In this document: positions 18,151 to 26,903 of the stretch, in pieces
Layout of the letters: each line of letters opens with the position of its first letter
How positions within the stretch are numbered: position 1 is the first letter of the stretch
Assembly (NCBI GenBank): GCA_949300485.1
Contig: CASGEL010000014.1
Span: forward strand, 21,852-85,851
Direction: 5' to 3'
Length of the DNA: 64,000 nt
From: an uncultured bacterium
GTDB lineage: Bacteria; Cyanobacteriota; Vampirovibrionia; Gastranaerophilales; Gastranaerophilaceae
Made by a program: the position numbers and the translations under genes
The notes under the pieces: model-generated
Seen by the model: the letters and a program-made list of their open reading frames with translations, nothing else
The model's database searches: none
What the model was told of the DNA's origin: nothing

Positions 18151-18513
18151 TTATTCGGCTTCAAAATAAGAACAGCAAGAAGTTTGAGTTTCCCAAACCG
18201 TAATTTTACTTAACTGAACTATTTTTTCTTTTAATTTTGAATATATATATGCTGAAATCATTTCACTAGAAGGGCTTTCACCCTTAAACTCCGGTAAGTC
18301 ATTCAAATCTTTATGATCTAAAGTGTCTAAAACAGCATTTAGCTCCTTTTTCAAAACTTTATAATCAATCAAAATATTACTTTGATTTAAAACTTCACCC
18401 TGAACAAAAGCTTCAACCATCCAATTATGACCATGCTGATTTTCACATTCTCCGTCATAATTCAACAAATGATGAGCTGCTGAAAAAAATGCTTGTGTTT
18501 TAATTTCGTACAT
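18151..18513 (-). CDS. queD: 6-carboxytetrahydropterin synthase QueD / PTPS family
   Basis: Zinc enzyme of the 6-pyruvoyl-tetrahydropterin synthase family, usually turning dihydroneopterin triphosphate into 6-carboxytetrahydropterin for queuosine. Zinc ligands are seen in FSAAHHL and HGHNW, and the catalytic Cys in GECENQHGH (about residue 23). The C-terminal WETQTSCCSY holds the conserved substrate-binding Glu. At 120 residues it has QueD size. AGAGG precedes the ATG. Between kdsC and uppP; no other queuosine genes are near, so a different pterin product cannot be excluded. Confidence 0.85.
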   Translation of the reverse strand: MYEIKTQAFFSAAHHLLNYDGECENQHGHNWMVEAFVQGEVLNQSNILIDYKVLKKELNAVLDTLDHKDLNDLPEFKGESPSSEMISAYIYSKLKEKIVQLSKITVWETQTSCCSYFEAE

Positions 18514-18537
18514 ATAATTAACCTCTTTTATGTAAAA

Positions 18538-19038
18538 CTACTCACTGATTTCCGCTTGTGAATCATATATAAAATCACATAATTCTCTAACTGCACCTTG
18601 TCCGCCATTTTTAGATGATTTAAAATTACAAACATTCTGTACATTATTAACTGCATCAGCAGGACAAGCTGCTATTGCAACTTTTTCTAATATACATATA
18701 TCGGGTTCATCATCTCCCATATAAGCAACTTGAGAGAAATCAACACCATATTTTTCCATAATTCCTTCTAATATAGGAAGTTTATTTTTCACTCCCTGAA
18801 AAACTTCTGTAACTTTTAAATCTAAAGCCCTGCGATCTACAGTACCATTACGTCTACCTGTGATAATAGCAGTAATAAATCCATTTTTAGCCATTTTAGC
18901 CAATCCATGACCGTCTTTCGCATTGAAGGTTTTATATTCAATGCCATTTTCGTCATAAGTAATACTGCCATCTGTCATAACACCATCTACATCAAATGCC
19001 AAAAGTTTTATATTTTTAGCTTTATCCAATAAATCCAT
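18538..19038 (-). CDS. kdsC: 3-deoxy-D-manno-octulosonate 8-phosphate phosphatase KdsC
   Basis: HAD-superfamily phosphatase that releases Kdo from Kdo-8-phosphate for LPS inner core. The 166-residue cap-less HAD fold has motif I FDVDGVMTDG (Asp near residue 16), motif II ITGRR, and the motif III/IV region MGDDEPD. The C-terminal GGQGAVRELCDFI is typical of KdsC. Its ATG overlaps the kdsD stop by one base, so it is coupled to kdsD. Confidence 0.95.
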   Translation of the reverse strand: MDLLDKAKNIKLLAFDVDGVMTDGSITYDENGIEYKTFNAKDGHGLAKMAKNGFITAIITGRRNGTVDRRALDLKVTEVFQGVKNKLPILEGIMEKYGVDFSQVAYMGDDEPDICILEKVAIAACPADAVNNVQNVCNFKSSKNGGQGAVRELCDFIYDSQAEISE

Positions 19039-20018
19039 TATGCGACTCCGGCTCTTAATAAATCATGAACATGAATAACTCCGACTGGAACATTATTTTC
19101 ATCAACAACAGCAAGTGCTGTAATAGAATACTTCTCCATTAAGTTTAATGCTGATGCGGCGTATGCATCTTCTGTAATTCTTTTTGGATTTAGAGTCATA
19201 ACATCTTTTACTTGAAGATTTGATATATTAGAATATTTAATAATAGTTCTTCTGATATCACCATCTGTTAAAACCCCGGACAGTTTATTGTCAGATGATA
19301 TAATCATAGCCATACCAAGTTTATATTCAGAAATAGTGTTTATAACATTTGTAAAAGATTCGCTGTCAGATACCAATGGCATTTTATCTCCGGAAATCAT
19401 CAAATCTTTAACCTTATATGTTAAACCCTTTCCAAGCTTGCCTGACGGATGATACATCAAAAAATCTTCCTTAGTAAAACCTTTTTTCTCCATAAGACAA
19501 ACGGCCAAAGCATCGCCCATCGCTAGAGTTGCTGTTGTACTTGCAGTTGGAGCTTTTCCCAGCGGACAGGCTTCTTTTTCAACAGATATATCCAAGACAA
19601 CTTCACTTGTTTTGGCCAGCGTAGAATTCAAATTACCTGTCATACCAATCATCTCACAACCAAATCTTTTAATAAGAGGAAGCAGATTCATCAATTCTTG
19701 AGTTTCACCGCTGTTAGATATAGCAATAATAACATCATTTCTTGTAATAACCCCGGAATCTCCATGTGTACTTTCTGCAGGATGCAAAAAATATGCCGGT
19801 GTTCCTGTTGAAGACATTGTAGCAGCTATTTTTTTACCGATAATACCTGATTTACCCATACCTGTAACAATTACTCTACCCTTACAGTTGTATAGAATAT
19901 CAATAGCCTTATCAAATTCCGCACCGATATTATTTTTTAATCTCAATATAGAATTTGCTTCTATTTCCAACACTTCTTTTGCCAATTCATTAATTCTGCT
20001 TAAAGTCATAGACACCAT
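19038..20018 (-). CDS. kdsD: Arabinose-5-phosphate isomerase KdsD
   Basis: Converts ribulose-5-phosphate to arabinose-5-phosphate, the first step of Kdo synthesis. N-terminal SIS domain (about residues 35-170) with GRVIVTGMGKSGIIGKKIA, TPAYFLHPAESTHGDSG and ISNSGETQEL; two CBS domains follow (about 205-325). Length from the ATG at 20018 is 326. That start is chosen because GAGGTGG lies just upstream; a further in-frame ATG at 20009 is also possible, and the longer frame to 20054 would overlap a TATAAT-containing promoter. Confidence 0.95.
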   Translation of the reverse strand: MVSMTLSRINELAKEVLEIEANSILRLKNNIGAEFDKAIDILYNCKGRVIVTGMGKSGIIGKKIAATMSSTGTPAYFLHPAESTHGDSGVITRNDVIIAISNSGETQELMNLLPLIKRFGCEMIGMTGNLNSTLAKTSEVVLDISVEKEACPLGKAPTASTTATLAMGDALAVCLMEKKGFTKEDFLMYHPSGKLGKGLTYKVKDLMISGDKMPLVSDSESFTNVINTISEYKLGMAMIISSDNKLSGVLTDGDIRRTIIKYSNISNLQVKDVMTLNPKRITEDAYAASALNLMEKYSITALAVVDENNVPVGVIHVHDLLRAGVA

Positions 20019-20133
20019 ATCCACCTCTCTTAACTCATGAAAATTATACAACAAATATCCTACAAATACAGTAAATTTTTCTTATTATTTTATATTTTGT
20101 AAATTTTAACCGAATTTATAAAAAAGGATTAGT

Positions 20134-20385
20134 ATGAAAAATATGTTTAAAATAACATCTGCAAAAATATCAAAACAATACATATTAGATAAAATAAAAA
20201 ACTATAATAATGAAATTATAGATTTATCAGACTTGAATTTATTTGAAGCAACAAAAACAATCATAATGATATCTACATATGGAATAAACAAAAACAAAAT
20301 GCAAAAATTCAAATATAAAGTAACCCCAAATGTTCAAATTTTGCTAAAAGATATCCCTGTTTCACAATGCATTGAACTTGTATAA
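20134..20385 (+). CDS. Small hypothetical protein (83 aa)
   Basis: A short, Lys/Ile/Asn-rich protein with no recognised domain. AAAGGA precedes the ATG at good spacing, which supports translation. The middle (EIIDLSDLNLFEATKTIIMISTYGI) looks like alternating strand and helix; the end (TPNVQILLKDIPVSQCIELV) is strand-rich. No signal peptide. It stands alone, divergent from kdsD and convergent with the autotransporter. Confidence 0.5.
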   Translation: MKNMFKITSAKISKQYILDKIKNYNNEIIDLSDLNLFEATKTIIMISTYGINKNKMQKFKYKVTPNVQILLKDIPVSQCIELV

Positions 20386-20419
20386 AAAAGCTAAACCAGG
20401 GACTAATCCCGATTTAGCT
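20383..20419 (-). terminator. Terminator of the autotransporter gene
   Basis: AGCTAAA pairs with TTTAGCT (20389-20395 / 20413-20419), with an inner GGGA/TCCC stem; the minus-strand T-run follows. On the plus strand no T-run follows, so it mainly serves the minus strand. Confidence 0.7.
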
Positions 20420-20454
20420 GTAAACATTTCCAAAGATGATTTAATGTATTCTAA

Positions 20455-22230
20455 TTATAATTGCTTTAAAATTCCAATATTTGTTGTTCTGGTAGTATTT
20501 TGAGGTCTAGCACCCAATGCTGTTTTTTGAGCTTGAGTTAACTGTTTAATTATCTTCTTACCTGCAGCATTACTGATGTGATCTGAGTCTGTTTTGGCTG
20601 AACCTTCTGCAAAAGATTTCGTCATTTCTGGAACTGGAGCCAACACTGAAACAGTTTTATCTACAGAATCCTGATTATTACCCATACTGCTTAATTTAAA
20701 TATCGGGGTTTTCTTTGTAATTTTATTATCTATATTCTGAACTTTATCTATATTTTTACCATCTTTACCCAATGCCCATCTAAAACCTGCAGTTAAAGCT
20801 ATACCGTTTCGACCTCCGTTACGAACCATTGCTTGAGCATAACCGGTAAATTTATCTTTCCATCTTTTTTGTATACCCAAACCATATTCTACATATGGTT
20901 TTACACTCATCTCAGGCAATCTTACAGTATTAGCGCGAACATTTGTTCCGTCTAACAAGTTCCATACCATTCCGACACTTGCATACGGCTGCCAGCCATT
21001 TTTCAAATTGGCTATAAATTTTACATTCGGATTTATTTGAATTGCGTGCATTGGATCGCTATCCATTGTCACTCCGCTTGCTGTTTTATAATCAAACGTA
21101 TTGATAAAACTGTAAGACAACAGCAAGCTCGGCTGAATAATAAATCTGCCATCTTTAAACTCTATGTTGTAACCGCTTTTTGATGCAACACCTGCCATCA
21201 ACATTGCAAAGTTATCTGTGCCGTACATATTATGGCTTTCACCTGCACTTGCACCGACACTGGCAGTTATTGCAGTAAAGAAGTTTCCTTTATAGAAGGT
21301 TTGAGTAGCACCGAGCAACCCGCCGTTCTGATAAGTATTGACTCCGCTGTAACTTTGACTTGATCCGTTATAGCCGACATAACCGGTAAATACAGTTCCC
21401 CAGCCATTTCTTAACTCTTTAAAATCGCTATCGCCGCCGATCATAGTACCGTAAGTTATTGTATCAACATCAGGACCATTCTTTAACGGTATACTTTCAA
21501 AACTTGTATATGGTCTTACCCACATACCTTTTTCATGTAAATCATTCATTTGCATTGTCAATGAATCATACGAATTTATTGCATATTCATTTGCATGTCT
21601 CAGAGCAAACCTATCTACTGATGGTAATGGCATAAAGGTATCTGCGTGAGTAAATGCATAAGTAAACGCAGCATTCTGTGCAGCATATGCACCTGCCTGT
21701 GCAGCTACCGGAGATGACAAAATTGCAGGGTTGAATGCATCAGACGGATTTCCGGAATTAGACGTGCCGCCACCCGGAGTGAAAAGATTATCTCCTTTGG
21801 TGAACATAAAGTAACCACCGTCATCTCTGTTATCATACATTACATGATATTTATAAATAGGAGTATATGCTGTTGTCTGATAATTATCTGGGAGATCTCC
21901 TACGCCCAAAGATACATTATCTTTTAATCCAATTTGAGCGAAATAGATATCCGTAACCTCTCGACCTTCCGGAGCATCGCTTAACAGGTTCATTCCGACA
22001 ACATTTACATTACCCTTATGTTCGCCGTAGCTGTTTGCACTAAACCTATCCATTGTTTGATTGGCAAGATCTACATCTGCCATCATATTAATATCACCGT
22101 TTACGGTCATACTATTTAGAGCGGATACACCTGATTGGTTGTTTATCATATTTATTGCACCGCTGTTTAATGTTAGGTTGTTGTTATCTAAGACATCTTC
22201 CCTGCCTAAATTCAAAGTTATGTTTGACAA
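20455..22230 (-). CDS. Autotransporter, C-terminal part with beta-barrel (separated by a frameshift)
   Basis: This frame holds the end of the passenger and the translocator. The open frame runs up to 22428, past the first ATG at 22230, and continues the sense of the neighbouring frame, so it is not a gene on its own. Residues about 235-500 (starting MWVRPYTSFESIPL) form a typical autotransporter beta-barrel with alternating polar and aromatic residues, ending AGFRWAL. Unusually, about 95 more hydrophilic residues follow the barrel, where classical autotransporters end with an aromatic residue. The 22230 ATG has no ribosome binding site. Confidence 0.75.
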   Translation of the reverse strand: MSNITLNLGREDVLDNNNLTLNSGAINMINNQSGVSALNSMTVNGDINMMADVDLANQTMDRFSANSYGEHKGNVNVVGMNLLSDAPEGREVTDIYFAQIGLKDNVSLGVGDLPDNYQTTAYTPIYKYHVMYDNRDDGGYFMFTKGDNLFTPGGGTSNSGNPSDAFNPAILSSPVAAQAGAYAAQNAAFTYAFTHADTFMPLPSVDRFALRHANEYAINSYDSLTMQMNDLHEKGMWVRPYTSFESIPLKNGPDVDTITYGTMIGGDSDFKELRNGWGTVFTGYVGYNGSSQSYSGVNTYQNGGLLGATQTFYKGNFFTAITASVGASAGESHNMYGTDNFAMLMAGVASKSGYNIEFKDGRFIIQPSLLLSYSFINTFDYKTASGVTMDSDPMHAIQINPNVKFIANLKNGWQPYASVGMVWNLLDGTNVRANTVRLPEMSVKPYVEYGLGIQKRWKDKFTGYAQAMVRNGGRNGIALTAGFRWALGKDGKNIDKVQNIDNKITKKTPIFKLSSMGNNQDSVDKTVSVLAPVPEMTKSFAEGSAKTDSDHISNAAGKKIIKQLTQAQKTALGARPQNTTRTTNIGILKQL

Positions 22231-22415
22231 GTTTACATTTGCGGTTCCCGTTGTACCTGAACTATAATCTACAGATTCTATATTGTTATTCAGGTATACT
22301 GCACCCGTTTCATCTCCATCAAAGCTTACGGTGTAACCATCTGATCCATTAATACTATCATCTATTACAAATTTTCCGTTATTTGTTGCGTCAAAGCCGA
22401 TTGTTGCTTTATCTT

Positions 22416-24539
22416 CTACATAGATTGCTCATCCGTAGCTCCTAACGTTAAATCTGATGTTGTATAGATCGCTCCGCCTTTAGCTGTTCCGTTTTGCGAA
22501 ACAGCATAGTTATTTATGAATGATGAATTTTCAATACTATTTATATTACCATTATTGTATATCGCTCCACCTGAGGCATCACCATCAGTTGATTTAGCAT
22601 AATTACCAATGAAATTTCCTTGAATATTACCAATTTCTCCAATTATAGTTGAATAATAAACACCATAACCGGAGGCATTATATATAGCTCCACCTTGAGC
22701 ATTACCTGATACGGATTCTGCATGATTATTTATAAAGTCACCCTTAATATTGGTTATTGAATGGACTGTCATATTTGAGCCAGTATCGACACGACCTATA
22801 TCATTTGCAATAGCACCTCCAAAAGCATTACCTTCAGCCGATACATAGTTAGAAATAAAATCACCTTCTATCTTATTTATATTTGAAGAAGAAGATGTAT
22901 TATAAATAGCCCCACCTTTAGCATTGCTATTATCAGATTTTGCATAGTTACCTATAAAGTCGCCTGTAATTCCAATAGGTTGAGCAAATACATCACTATC
23001 TAAACCTTGAGTAGGATCATCCCTGAACACTACTCCTGAAGAAACCATAGCATCTACCTCAGACAACATTTGCTGATATGCCTCATTACCGACTTCAGCT
23101 TTCTCATTGCCAATATTTGTAACTTTATACCCCATAGATAGTGCTTCTGACAAATCCTCAGCTGGTATCACTGAATCGCCGGACTGTAAATAATAAACTG
23201 TAAAACTTTCTCCGGTATCGCTGTTAATATAAGTTGCAGATACTAAGCCAATAACCTTATCATTCGGAACATCATAACCTAAAAGTGTTCCTGTATTATA
23301 AATAGCTCCGCCATTGGCTTCCCCAGAAGCAGCAGCATAATTGCCTATAAAATCTCCGCTGACACCTGAAATTGTAGCATTCTCATTATTACTAATAGCT
23401 CCACCGTAAGCATAACTGCCTTGAGCATAATTACCTATAAAATTACCGTTAACAAAACCAATAGTTCCGTTTTCATTATATATTGCTCCGCCTGATGCCA
23501 TACTATTTGTGGAAACAGTGTAATTCCCTGTAAAATCACCTGTTATACCACCTATTGATGGTTTCATCGAAGAACTGATTGATGAATTTGCTATAGCTCC
23601 ACCATAAGCCGCACGTTCTGCAGAAACGTAATTTCCTATAAAATCACCTGTTATTCCGCCAATAGATCCATAATAACCGATGTATACATTAGCTATAGCG
23701 CCGCCCATACCGCTCTGATTGCTTTGTACATAATTTCCGACAAAATCTCCTTTGATACTACCAATATCATCTATAGAATATATAGCTCCGCCATACCCGT
23801 AAGAAGAACTATACCGACCATTATATTGGACATTATTACCGATAAAGTTTCCTTGAATAGTATCTATACGTCCGCCACCACTACTACTTTCAGCATGAGA
23901 AATTGCCCCGCCATCGTTAGATGCACTGTTATTGATAAAATTACCAGTAATTGTACCTATATTGGTAGCAACATTATGTATAGCACCACCTGAAGCTGCT
24001 GTTTGACCTACAAAATCTCCTGTAACTGCATCCACAGCAGGAGATTTATCATAGTCAATATGTTCAAGAGATGATGACGGAGTGTTATAACTGTAGGTTA
24101 GATCTGCATCAGCCTGAGAAACCTCTCCAAATGTTCTGTTACCGTCATCTGATTTTGTCCAGCCATAATACTTCGGAGTATCACCTTCTCCATAAGCTGT
24201 TTTATTTAAAGTTAAACGGTAATATACAGGCGTCATAACCTTTGTTTCCGCATTATACGTAAATTTGGTTACTATATTATCACCTTCTGGTTTTTCTCCG
24301 CCCTCAGATACCTTAGTCAGTGTATATGCGCTACCTTTTTCTGTTGACGGAACAGGTGCAAGATTTGAAGTCTGGTTGTTATCATTTGTTGCTGTCTGAG
24401 GTACAGGGGCTAAGTCACTTGCATATACCCCGTTCATACTCAATGCTGCCAAAGAGGCAGCTATTAATGTTCTCATAGAATTACTGCCCTGAACATTCAA
24501 ACACTCATTAACTTGTAATCCTTTTTTATGCCGTTGCAT
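22416..24539 (-). CDS. Autotransporter adhesin-like passenger with GGAI repeats, N-terminal part (frameshifted)
   Basis: Surface protein. From the ATG at 24539 (GAGG nine bases upstream; other in-frame starts at 24554 and 24587) the N-terminus is a long charged lead (MQRHKKGLQ...) followed by a hydrophobic stretch LIAASLAALSMNGVYAS, an extended signal peptide like those of large autotransporters. Then come 13 copies of a GGAI(Y/A/S)N...GDFIGNYA repeat, each one rung of a beta-helix. Between copies 8 and 9 lies an unrelated insert of about 95 residues (GYDVPNDK... to ...DVFAQP). The frame ends at a TAG (22416) and the sense continues one base off in the next frame. Joined, the gene would be about 1,370 codons. 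Confidence 0.78.
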   Translation of the reverse strand: MQRHKKGLQVNECLNVQGSNSMRTLIAASLAALSMNGVYASDLAPVPQTATNDNNQTSNLAPVPSTEKGSAYTLTKVSEGGEKPEGDNIVTKFTYNAETKVMTPVYYRLTLNKTAYGEGDTPKYYGWTKSDDGNRTFGEVSQADADLTYSYNTPSSSLEHIDYDKSPAVDAVTGDFVGQTAASGGAIHNVATNIGTITGNFINNSASNDGGAISHAESSSGGGRIDTIQGNFIGNNVQYNGRYSSSYGYGGAIYSIDDIGSIKGDFVGNYVQSNQSGMGGAIANVYIGYYGSIGGITGDFIGNYVSAERAAYGGAIANSSISSSMKPSIGGITGDFTGNYTVSTNSMASGGAIYNENGTIGFVNGNFIGNYAQGSYAYGGAISNNENATISGVSGDFIGNYAAASGEANGGAIYNTGTLLGYDVPNDKVIGLVSATYINSDTGESFTVYYLQSGDSVIPAEDLSEALSMGYKVTNIGNEKAEVGNEAYQQMLSEVDAMVSSGVVFRDDPTQGLDSDVFAQPIGITGDFIGNYAKSDNSNAKGGAIYNTSSSSNINKIEGDFISNYVSAEGNAFGGAIANDIGRVDTGSNMTVHSITNIKGDFINNHAESVSGNAQGGAIYNASGYGVYYSTIIGEIGNIQGNFIGNYAKSTDGDASGGAIYNNGNINSIENSSFINNYAVSQNGTAKGGAIYTTSDLTLGATDEQSM

Positions 24540-24634
24540 ATTAATCATCCTCATACTCACTACTTCGATATATTTCCTATCGATCAAGTGCTCTTATATC
24601 TTTAATCTTTAAAGGGAAATGTTAACGCTTTGTC

Positions 24635-24654
24635 ATACAATATATCTATTGTAT
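24635..24654. repeat. Inverted repeat upstream of the autotransporter
   Basis: ATACAAT (24635-24641) and ATTGTAT (24648-24654) around six bases. It lies in the 360-base region between the autotransporter and tatD and could be an operator; no regulator is identified. Confidence 0.35.
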
Positions 24655-24750
24655 ATCTACTTATATTATGTACTTGTTTTTATAAAAATGCAAGTGTTTT
24701 TCATTTTTAAATATAATTCTTTAGTATTAATTACTTAAATATTAAGATTA

Positions 24751-24785
24751 AAATAGGATTTGGAGAACTTAATATATCTTAATAC
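24751..24785. promoter_or_regulatory. Shared regulatory box, copy 1 (autotransporter/tatD intergenic)
   Basis: AAATAGGATT, five bases, AACTTAA, then ATATCTTAAT. The same arrangement, with 10/10, then 5/5 identity and few changes after, occurs at 38171 in front of the OmpR-type regulator gene. The part CTTAATATATCTTAAT is a direct repeat with 10-base period, as OmpR-family dimers bind. Confidence 0.5.
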
Positions 24786-24887
24786 TTTATGAGCTATATA
24801 ACTATTATTTCCATATGGACATATTTTATCTGTGGAAACTCATTATATACATAGAACATTCATTAAATTTGCAAATTTATTTGATGC

Positions 24888-24893
24888 TATAAT
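24888..24893 (+). promoter_or_regulatory. Extended -10 box of the leaderless tatD promoter
   Basis: TGC-TATAAT followed by exactly six bases and the ATG at 24900; no Shine-Dalgarno. Confidence 0.6.
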
Positions 24894-24899
24894 TAGCAT

Positions 24900-25679
24900 A
24901 TGAAAAACACTTACATCATAAATACCCATTCACATGTAAATATGCTTGAAGAAATAAATATTGATACCGCGATATCTAATGCGCAAAAAGCAGGTATTAT
25001 CACAATTGTTCCTTCAACTACCGTTAATGACATTTTTGATGTTGATAAATTTATACAACAATACAATGACGTTTACGGATACGTGGGAGTCTTTCCTGAA
25101 GAAGTTCGAGATTTCTCCGATAAGACACTTTCTGATATGGAAAATCTCATAAAAAACAATAAAAAAATTATTGGTATCGGCGAAGTCGGTCTTGATTACT
25201 ATTGGGACAAATCGTTTAAAGATTTGCAAAAAGAAGTTTTCATTAAACAAATAGATTTTGCAAATCAAATGAATCTTCCACTTAATATACATTCAAGAGA
25301 AGCCCATCTTGATACATTAGAAATCCTTAAAAAATATAATAAAAATTCTAAAGCAATTCTTCACTGTTTTTCAGGCAGCCTCGAGTTCGCAAAAGAATGT
25401 ATTAAAGAAGGAATTTATATTGCTTTAGGCGGTGTTGTTACTTTTAAAAACGCAATTAAAGCTAAGGAAGTTGCCGCTAATATTCCGATTGAATATCTGC
25501 TTTTGGAAACAGATGACCCGTACCTTGCTCCGGTGCCATACAGAGGTAAAGAAAACCAACCGATTTATGTTACATATGTTGCTCAAGCTATTGCAAATCT
25601 AAGAAACACAACAACAGAAGAAATTGCAAAATCTACGACTCAAAATGCAGAAAGGATATTTAAGTTCAATGCAGAATAA
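24900..25679 (+). CDS. tatD: TatD-family metal-dependent DNase/hydrolase
   Basis: Amidohydrolase-fold metal enzyme, known in other bacteria as a 3'-5' exonuclease on DNA or RNA. Metal ligands: NTHSHVN near the N-terminus, IGEVGLDYYW (Glu), LNIHSREA, ILHCFSGS and LLETDDPYLAP with the final Asp. At 259 residues it is the usual length. Its 3' end overlaps the tlyA start by 11 bases, so the two are probably one operon. Confidence 0.93.
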   Translation: MKNTYIINTHSHVNMLEEINIDTAISNAQKAGIITIVPSTTVNDIFDVDKFIQQYNDVYGYVGVFPEEVRDFSDKTLSDMENLIKNNKKIIGIGEVGLDYYWDKSFKDLQKEVFIKQIDFANQMNLPLNIHSREAHLDTLEILKKYNKNSKAILHCFSGSLEFAKECIKEGIYIALGGVVTFKNAIKAKEVAANIPIEYLLLETDDPYLAPVPYRGKENQPIYVTYVAQAIANLRNTTTEEIAKSTTQNAERIFKFNAE

Positions 25680-26484
25680 AGAAAGACTTGATAAATATCT
25701 TACAGACCTTGGCTACTTTGAAACCAAAAGTAAAGCGTCTGCTGCAATTTTAGCCGGAAATGTAAAAATTAATGATGAATACATTACAAAAGCCGGTTTC
25801 CAGATAAATCTAAACAAAGAATATGATATTCAGGTAAAATCAATGCCATATGTATCAAGAGGAGGCTTTAAACTAAAAAAAGCTATTGATGCCTTTCACC
25901 CTAAAATAGAAAACAGAGTATGCTTCGATGCAGGTGCATCAACCGGAGGCTTTACAGATTGTCTTTTGCAAAATGGTGCTAAATTCGTTTATGCAGTCGA
26001 TGTCGGTTACGGACAATTAGACTGGAAAATTCGCTCCGATAAACGTGTAAAAACAATAGAAAAAACAAATCTAAAAATATGTTCTCCAGAAGATATATAT
26101 TCAAATTCTGAAGAATGGGCAGATCTTTTGGTAAGCGATCTTTCATTTATTTCACTTACTAAAGTTTTAAAAAACTTACAAACCCTTCTAAAACCGGAAT
26201 TTCATGAAATGATATGCCTTATAAAACCTCAATTTGAAGCCGGGAAAGAAAATGTAGAAAAAGGAGGAGTTGTCAGAGAGCCTAAAGTCCATGAAGAGGT
26301 CATAGAAAATGTTATAAACTGTGCCGAAAATCTGAATTACACAATTAAAGGACTTACTTATTCCTCCATAAAAGGTCCTGCCGGAAATATTGAATATTTA
26401 ATCTGGCTTTCTACTGAAAAAGTTACCTATGATTATGATATAAAAAATATTGTTAATTCCGCTTTTCTAAAACTAAACAGTTAA
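25669..26484 (+). CDS. tlyA: TlyA-family rRNA 2'-O-methyltransferase (S4 + FtsJ-like domains)
   Basis: Methylates 2'-hydroxyls of rRNA; some homologues were called hemolysins. An N-terminal S4 domain (about residues 1-60, ERLDKYLTDLGYF) is followed by SRGGFKL and a Rossmann methyltransferase with motif I CFDAGASTGGFTDCLL and the YAVDVGYGQLDW segment. The C-terminus GPAGNIEYLIWL is family-typical. The ATG at 25669 is taken because AAGGA precedes it and the frame before it lies within tatD; length 271. Confidence 0.9.
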   Translation: MQNKERLDKYLTDLGYFETKSKASAAILAGNVKINDEYITKAGFQINLNKEYDIQVKSMPYVSRGGFKLKKAIDAFHPKIENRVCFDAGASTGGFTDCLLQNGAKFVYAVDVGYGQLDWKIRSDKRVKTIEKTNLKICSPEDIYSNSEEWADLLVSDLSFISLTKVLKNLQTLLKPEFHEMICLIKPQFEAGKENVEKGGVVREPKVHEEVIENVINCAENLNYTIKGLTYSSIKGPAGNIEYLIWLSTEKVTYDYDIKNIVNSAFLKLNS

Positions 26485-26903
26485 TTTAAGGTAATATTTT
26501 CAGGCTTTTTATCTAAATTTATCTCGATATATTTAAAAATATTCAATACTATCCCCGGCTGAAAATAATAATTATTATCTGCAGGAGTTATTCTTAGCAT
26601 CCCTTGGTTTGTATTGACATTAGAAACCATAGCCAAAAACTTTTTATTTACCGCCGTAAACAAAATATATCCCGATTTTGACTGTATTTCATCAATAGTA
26701 AATCTGTTAGCATTGATAGCTGCCAATGTCAAATTAAACAATGATACATTATCTGTATTAAAAACCTTTGTGCAGTTCTCAAAATAAACATTCTGAGATG
26801 TTATTAATGTACTTAAGCTTAATTGCTCTCCTGCTGAATACACCGGAGCACAAGATAAAAATAATATACACAAAATTATACTTGATTTTAAGATTCTTTC
26901 CAT
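26481..26903 (-). CDS. Secreted hypothetical protein (140 aa)
   Basis: Residues 1-24 (MERILKSSIILCILFLSCAPVYSA) form a signal peptide. The Cys at 17 is not in a good lipobox, so periplasmic release after VYSA is more likely than lipidation. The mature part is about 115 residues, strand-rich, with no recognised domain. Its ATG lies inside the polA 3' end (16-base overlap), which suggests cotranslation. The stop overlaps tlyA by four bases tail-to-tail. Confidence 0.6.
   Translation of the reverse strand: MERILKSSIILCILFLSCAPVYSAGEQLSLSTLITSQNVYFENCTKVFNTDNVSLFNLTLAAINANRFTIDEIQSKSGYILFTAVNKKFLAMVSNVNTNQGMLRITPADNNYYFQPGIVLNIFKYIEINLDKKPENITLN

Noticed and set aside
22230..24587. CRISPR-like repeats in the autotransporter region
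   Set aside because: The repeats encode GGAI/GNY protein motifs, vary in DNA sequence and length, and lie in frame; no spacers of uniform size.
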